Source: Shinisaurus crocodilurus
Lineage: Eukaryota; Chordata; Lepidosauria; Squamata; Shinisauridae
Direction: 5' to 3'
Length of the DNA stretch: 64,000 nt
Assembly (NCBI GenBank): GCA_021292165.1
Contig: CM037879.1
Span: 250,461,438-250,525,437 of the forward strand
Part shown: positions 58,611 to 64,000 of the stretch, one piece after another
Position numbering within the stretch: the stretch's first letter is position 1
Layout of the letters: each line of letters begins with the position of its first letter
The notes under the pieces: model-generated
Told to the model about the DNA's origin: nothing
The model's database searches: none
The model's input: the letters and a program-made list of their open reading frames with translations, nothing else
Position numbers and translations under genes: made by a program

Positions 58611-58697
58611 AAGATAAAGTGGAGGAAAAAGGAAAAGATCTGGTCAAAGTAGAAGAAAAGCAGCATGACAAGGAGGAAGAGAGACCTCCAGAAAGAA
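58611..58697 (+). CDS. ATF7IP: ATF7IP second coding exon (29 codons)
   Basis: This 87-bp exon lies between the acceptor TTTTTCATAG and the donor A|GTATGT (58698). Joined in phase 1 to the exon at 37554-38637 it reads through without a stop, giving residues 362-390: Glu-rich text including DKVEEKGKDLVKVEEKQ and KEEERPPER. This parallels the acidic segment (NEKDNKPEEEEQ ... DDERPSEK, from memory of human ATF7IP) that precedes the nuclear localisation sequence. Phase is 1 at both ends. A DIRS retrotransposon starts only about 113 bp downstream of the donor. The following exons, with the SETDB1-binding region, lie beyond the window. Confidence 0.88.
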
Positions 58698-59708
58698 GTA
58701 TGTATGTCAGAAATAAGAGAATCATATTGCTGAAGGGAATTTTATTCCTCTATTCCTGTTTCAGACTGTGTTTGAAAGCAGTATATTTAAGTGGAATATT
58801 CAATTAAAAAGTTGCAGTGTTTCGCTATTCTCCTTCGAGTGTAGGGGCCAGCTAACGTTGGGGAGAGCTCTGCCACTGGGGCTTGGAAGGCAGACCTTTG
58901 ACTGAACTTCCCGGAGGAGGAGGGGCCTCCCCCAGGAAACTACAGTTTTTATTTCCTGCCTCGTGGCGGGAGGCATATCTTCGCGCTCAGGAAGAGCACG
59001 ATCGAAGAAGAAAGAAAGAAAAGAAGAAAGAACTTGGTAGACGGGTCGCAACAAGAGAGAAGACTCCTCAGAGGTAGACCTGGCGCATGCCCCCCACCCG
59101 TGGAGTCACAGAGCCACATGCTGCCGCTAAGTCTGCGGGCGGCTAGCCGCCCAGGTTCCAGGTCGACCCTCTGCATAGGAGGCACCTGACTCCTCCCTCC
59201 GAAGTGACCCTAGGGTGAGGGAGAGCAGGGACCACACCGGACATGTTCCGGGCGTCGTAAGGGGGGATCCAGGAGCCCCAGCCGCACCTCCGCAGGGAGG
59301 AGACCGACTTCAGCGCCGTGCCCTGCGCGGGGAGGGAAAGAAAGCCGCTTGAGGGCCCAGCCACATTTCCACGTGGGAGGAGGCCAGCTGGCTGCAGCGA
59401 ACCACACAGGGTGGTTAGTTCTGCTTGTGGCCAGGGCTGAGTCCCTGAACGGAGTCTCCTGGATCCAAGACTCCAGCCACTGCTATCCTCGCAGGGTTTG
59501 GTGGGTGGGAGGGGGGAATCCTACCCACAGGTCCCTTCCAAGGAGACCGAGAGACCTAGGACGCTGCGCTCAGCACGCAGGCACCTGCTAGAAGCTCCAG
59601 TTGGAATTCTGTTTTCCCCCTTTGTCTTACAGCCACACGGTAAGCTCATGGTTATGGCGTCCACGCTAGATTCAGCGAGTTCGACGGCATCCCCAACTAG
59701 GGAGATGG

Positions 59709-62288
59709 GTGGGAGAACAGGCCTCCCCATCGCGGGACATAGTACAGTCCCGGCAGTATGGGACACTGGGTGAGAATCACCAAGACTCCCAATCTGGAAC
59801 CATAATCCGCCTGCTGGAAGAGGTTTTATTATGTATGAAACCAGGAGATAGTGATAGGCCCTCGAGGCCTAGATCCAGTGAGGCCCAAAGTGTGCAGGGT
59901 ATGGCTCTTTCCCCCCAGCCGGTGGATCTACCTCACCACAGGCAGCGCTCCAGTTCAAGACCTGCCCATCCCCAAGTAGCCAGTCCACCCTCTGCTGGAA
60001 GGGAGACTAGGGCAGAGAGGGGCCCCTCAACCATTCAGGGAGATGGCCTTCTGGGGAAGCGTAGGAACCTAAGTCCTTCTCAGGCAAGATCAAGATCCAA
60101 GCACAAACGGATTCCAGAAAGGCAGGAAGAGGGACAGGGATCCCCTTCTCTCTCTTATACCATCGATTCATGGGACCAGCGTTCTTCCTTTTCCAGGGAC
60201 TCGGCATCTTCTTCAGAGTTTGAAGATGGGGAGCTCCCTAATGAAGTGTCACATGACAGTGACAAATCAGCCAGGGCGTGCCTCTTTCCGGTGGAATCAT
60301 TCCCAAAACCAATCACCAGTGTCCTCATTACCATAAACCTGATGGGGAAAAAGGAGGCCTCAGCCGCACCAGATCCAAAGAATGTGGGAGAACCTCAGGT
60401 TTTCCCCACAGCACCACCAGCACACCCTGCAGTTCCACTTACATGGAATTTGGTGGAAATCCAACAGCGGGAATGGGCCAATCTGGCCAACCCTAAGCTG
60501 CCCCCCCCCCCCCGCTTCTGTGATAAGCTTTACCGTCTTCAGGATGAAATCATGCAAGACATGGTCATGCCTCGGGTTGATGATCCCGTTTCTGCCCTTA
60601 CTTCTAAATGCCTCATCCCCACCGAGTGGAATGAGCTTCCCGACCACCACGACAGAAGAACCAATGCGGCGCTTCCCAAATGCTTTGAGGTGATTTCAAC
60701 CTCCGTCCAAGCAGTGACTATGGCCACCATAGTAGCATGGGCCACATTCCTGAGGGCAAGCTCTCTTCTCCAAGAGAAGCCAGACAAGAGAGCGGTCAAA
60801 GAGTCCATCCAAGAAACTTCTGCTGCTGCCTTCCTGGCAGATGCCTCTCTCGATGCTTTCCCGTTGGGCTCCAGGGCCATGGCCTCCAGCGTAGTGGCCA
60901 GAAGAAACCTCTGGTTGCGCAACTGGGGTGTAGATGGCAAGTCCAAATCAAGCCTGGCCAGTGTTCCCTTCACCAGAAAACACCTCTTCAGTGAGTCGCT
61001 TGACAAGGTCCTGGTGGAGACCAAGGACAGAAAGAAGGCCTTGCCGGTGCCACAAAAGAAGGACTCTAAGCAGTTTCAGCCAAAGCCGGGCTCCTTTTGC
61101 CCCTTCAGGTCCTCCACTTCCTCCTCCTCCTCCTCTTCATACAACATCTCTAGGCCGCAGTCTAGATGGCATCAGGGCTTCAAGTCTAAACAAGGAGCCC
61201 ATAGAAGCAAACCCCAGCAGGGTAAGAGATCAGTCAGCATGACGGCCTGCCTCCCCCAGTGGGGGGGGGGGAGGTTGCGCATCATCTCAGATGCCTGGAA
61301 ACAGTGCTTCTCCAATCGCTGGCTGCTGGAGATGGTCCAGGAAGGCTACTCCCTAGAATTCAGGAAGAAGCCCAAGGACAGGTTCTTCAGGACCCACCGA
61401 CTCAGGGACCCGGCCAAGCACCTGAGAACTATGGCAGCCATCCGTCACCACCTCCAGATTCGAGCCATAGAGAAGGTACCAAAGAGCCAAAGGAACCTCG
61501 GCGTCTTCTCAGTATTCTTCACAGTGCTGAAGAAAGACAGTGGGGCCTGCCCTATACTGGACCTCAAAAGAGTCAACCGCTACCTAAGGAAGCAGAAATT
61601 TAAGATGGAAACACTCAGATCCATGAAAGAGTGCCTGAGGTTGGGGGATTATCTCTCTTCCGTAGATCTTATGGAAGCATACCTACACATCCCTATCCGA
61701 CAGGCTCACCACAGGTTTCTACACTTCAGCTACGGGCAGAAACAATTCCAGTTCAGGGCCCTCCCCTTCGGCCTTGCCATGGCCCCCAGGGTCTTCACCA
61801 AAGTACTGCTTGCACCAGTGGCTTTTCTGCACTCGAAGGGAGTTCAACTACACCCTCATCTCGACAACATCCTGATACGCGCCCCATCACATGGGAGGAA
61901 TCTCAAGGACACCTCCCTGGTAGTCACCACTCTGACTGAGTTGGGATTCCTGATCAACGAAAGGAAGAACTCCCTTTCTCCAACTCAGTCCCTCATCCAC
62001 CTGGGAGTGTCTCTGAACATGCACAGAGATGTGATGATTCTGTTGCCAGACAGACAGAGTTCCACAAGCCATCTGGAGGCCCAACTGTGCTCCCAAGACT
62101 CCTGCGCCCCTTCGGGAAACTTCGCCAAGCTGCTGGGGATAATGGTCTCGTGCCAGGACTCAGTCCAGTGGGCCAGATTCCACTCTAGGCCCCTGCAGAC
62201 GTTCCTTCTCGACTTCCAAGTAGAAATCTCGAGATGCCACAACATACCAGTGACTCTTCCAATTCCAGTATCTCATTCCCTGAAGTAG
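59709..62288 (+). pseudogene. DIRS gag plus reverse transcriptase frame, inactivated
   Basis: An open frame of 859 codons. Residues 1 to about 530 are a gag-like part: basic, Ser/Pro/Arg-rich, then EIMQDMVMPRVDDPVSALTS and LFSESLDKVLVETKDRKKAL typical of DIRS gag. From about residue 595 (FFTVLKKDSGACPILDLKRV) the reverse transcriptase follows. Motif A has VDLMEAYLHIPI (usually DLKDAY; the first Asp, residue 653, is kept), and QFRALPFGLAMAPRVFTKVL is well conserved. The catalytic YLDD reads HLDN (residues 717-720, 61857-61868), so activity is very probably lost. The true gag start may lie upstream in another frame (ATG near 59647). The frame ends at a TAG at 62286 where related elements read through. 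Confidence 0.8.
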
Positions 62289-63164
62289 TGGTCGCACCCA
62301 GCCAACCTGTCATAGGGCATTCCTATCCAGGCTCCGGCACCTGTCCTGCTAACGACAAATGCCTGCCTGTCAGGCTGGGGGGCGGTCTGCCAGGACAACC
62401 ACGCTCAGGGACTTTGGTCCAGGGATGAGTCCCAGCTCTCCATCAACCTGTTGGAGCTGAGGGCTGGCCCTCCGACACTTTGTTCAGATGCTAGAAGGCC
62501 AGGACATGCTAGTAAAGACAGACAGCATCATGGCAAAAGCATACCTGAACAAGCAAAGCAGGACAAGATCCATGGCTCAGAAGCCATGTTGCTGTTCAAC
62601 TGGGCCCAACAACATCTTCAATCCCTAAAGGCTGAGCATCTAAGAGGAGTGATGAACACCCAAGCCGACTGGCTCAGCAGGAAGACTCTGGACCAAGGGG
62701 AGTGGTCCCTACATCTGGATGTCTTCCAGAGTCTGACCCACAAATGGGGTCTTCCCTGCTTGGACCTCTTCGCAACAGGAGAGAGCACAAAGCTACCACG
62801 GTTTGCGTCACACTTCGTAACAAGGGACGCGGAGCTTATCGACGCCCTATCCTGTCAGTGGCCGGAAGGACTCCTCTACGCCTTCCCACCCCTTCCCTTA
62901 ATCCCAAGGGTGATTCAAAGGATCAAAGATCTATGGGCCCAGGTTATCCTAATTGCTCCACACTGGTCACGACGTCCATGGTTCCCAGACTTAGTCAACC
63001 TCACGGTTGGCAAACCTCTCAGTCTCCCAGGCAGACACAACCTTCTCAGCCAGGGGCCCATCTTGCATCAGAATCCCAGGATTCCTGAAGCTGACCGCAT
63101 GGAGACTGAGCGGAGACTCCTAGCCAGGCGAGGTTATTCAGATAAGGTAATTTCTAGCCTGTAG
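62289..63164 (+). pseudogene. DIRS RNase H and methyltransferase-like region, broken
   Basis: It is in the same frame as the preceding gag/RT frame, after stops at 62286 and 62313. RNase H starts TTNACLSGWGAVCQD (about 62352), with Asn where the catalytic Asp is expected, then SQLSINLLELRA. Next comes a stretch out of frame (about 62460-62577) between two compensating shifts, then LLFNWAQQHLQSLKAEHLRG and MNTQADWLSRKTLD. The region LPCLDLFATGESTKLPRF through LLYAFPPLPLIPRVIQRI and VILIAPHWSRRPWFPDLV corresponds to the part of DIRS pol described as a Dam-like methyltransferase. Named from memory of the family. Confidence 0.7.
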
Positions 63165-64000
63165 GAGGGCCTCCACACACAAAACATACAACCGCACCTG
63201 GAGGGCCTTTCTCTGCTGGTCCAAGACCAGGGGGAGGGACCCCCTAGGCACAGAAATCCCAGACATCTTCGACTTCCTCCAAGAGGGTCTTTGGTCAGGA
63301 CTTAGTCCCAACACTCTCAGATGTCAGGTTGCAGTGTTGGGATCAGTGTTGGGGGACTTAAAAGGGGCCCCCTTGGGGGCCCACCCTCACATCAAGAGAT
63401 TCCTTAGAGCGGCCTCACTGATCAGCCCCCCTCCCATTTGCAAGTTTCCTACTTGGAGCCTCAATGTGGTCCTCAGGGCGCTTACAAAGCAACCCTTCGA
63501 GCCCTTGGGAGCATCATCCCTCAAGGTGCTAACCCTGAAAACTATTTTCCTGGTGGCCATCACGTCCACCAGGAGAGTCTCGGAATTAGGAGCTCTGTCA
63601 TACAACAAAGATCTCTGCATTTTCCACAAGAACAAGTTGGTCCTACGTATGGACCCGTCCTTCCTACCCAAGGTCAGTTCTACCTTCCACAGGTCCCAGG
63701 ACCTGGTCATTCCATTGTTCTGTCCTCACCCAGCTTCTCCACTAAAGAGGGAATGTCACACTCTTGACGCAATGCGGGCCGTCAAATTTCACCTGGACAG
63801 AACCAAGCCTCACAGGCAACACAGCTCGTTGTTCGTCTCCTTTAGGCTTTCCTCAATGGGAAAGAAAGCCTCAGTGGCTTCCCTATCACGATGGCTTCGA
63901 GAGTGCATCTCCTTAGCCTACTCCTCTGGTGGCCTATCGGTCCTGGAAGGCATCTTGGCCCACTCAGTCAGGGGAATGGCTACCTCGGCAGCCTTCAGTG
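63151..64000 (+). CDS. DIRS tyrosine recombinase, partial at right edge
   Basis: A frame one base off the methyltransferase frame is open from 63151 to the last base (283 codons, no stop). It starts FLACRRASTHKTYNRTWRAF, the DNA-binding core-domain start of DIRS recombinases, and later has LVAITSTRRVSELGALS (about 63550), which carries the first catalytic Arg. Near the edge, AHSVRGMATSAAF (about 63957-63996) supplies the His-x-x-Arg motif. The nucleophilic Tyr should lie just beyond the window. The overlap with the upstream frame is normal in DIRS elements. The product would reintegrate circular DNA intermediates. No ATG is obvious at the start, so expression may rely on overlap or reinitiation. 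Confidence 0.8.

Larger units (their letters stand above)
58811..64000 (+). mobile_element. DIRS-type retrotransposon, right end cut off
   Basis: DIRS elements encode gag, reverse transcriptase/RNase H, a Dam-like methyltransferase region and a tyrosine recombinase instead of an integrase, and create no target duplication. All of these regions are seen here in order on the plus strand. The left end is placed at GTT (58811), after the AT-rich intron, where composition turns GC-rich and a leader starts. DIRS elements commonly begin with GTT, but this end is inferred. The right end is outside the window. It lies in the intron after the ATF7IP exon at 58611, in the same orientation as the gene. 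Confidence 0.85.

Noticed and set aside
58970..59700. CpG-rich stretch as a host promoter or CpG island
   Set aside because: It is the leader and gag region of the DIRS element, with composition continuous to the right edge.
1..64000. Endogenous retroviruses or LTR retrotransposons
   Set aside because: No LTR pair, primer-binding site, protease or integrase was seen; all RT remains belong to LINE or DIRS elements.
1..64000. CRISPR arrays, operons, ribosome binding sites or bacterial terminators
   Set aside because: The sequence is vertebrate nuclear DNA; the direct repeats seen are microsatellites, minisatellites or transposons.

Overview
The window is vertebrate nuclear DNA, most likely from a squamate reptile (lizard). 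Evidence: Sauria-type tRNA SINEs, lizard-type L1, CR1-like and L2-like LINEs, a DIRS-type tyrosine-recombinase retrotransposon, many MITEs, and intron-exon structure with GT/AG sites. Base composition is AT-rich except for a GC-rich DIRS element at the right end.

The only host gene I can support is ATF7IP (activating transcription factor 7-interacting protein), on the + strand. Its large first coding exon is at 37554-38637, with the acceptor just before 37547. The next exon is at 58611-58697. Both are phase compatible (phase 1 to phase 1) and lie about 20 kb apart. Everything before 37546 is therefore read as 5' intron or upstream sequence, 38638-58610 as one intron, and 58698-64000 as the start of the next intron. 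I found no certain untranslated first exon. ATF7IP partners SETDB1 in H3K9 methylation and silencing, so this silencing cofactor's own locus is dense with transposon remains.

Layout. 1-5 kb: MITEs, a 5S-derived SINE, an L2-like 3' end and an antisense L1 3' portion split by a Tigger-like MITE. 5-14 kb: mostly unrecognised intron with scattered SINEs and one unexplained antisense reading frame. 14-26 kb: two hAT-type elements with perfect 8-bp target duplications, two Tigger-like MITE families, an L2 fragment and a long foldback element. 26-37 kb: sparse sequence with a cluster of RFX-like sites. 37.5-38.6 kb: ATF7IP coding exon. 39.6-52.5 kb: nested LINEs (three antisense L2-like copies, one sense CR1) invaded by SINEs and MITEs. 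53.4-56.0 kb: an antisense Helitron-like element made of two head-to-tail units, each with a C-rich minisatellite. 56-58.6 kb: CR1, SINE and MITE remains, then the second ATF7IP exon. 58.8-64.0 kb: a DIRS element in the same orientation as the gene, running off the right edge. Its gag/RT frame is broken, but the recombinase frame is open to the edge.

The most unusual items are a SINE family joining a 5S rRNA head to a CR1-type tail; the tandem Helitron-like element, where one unit gives the empty site for a MITE in the other; and GTTGC-NN-GGC motifs in the first intron, three of them followed by CTGATT at exactly 30 bp.
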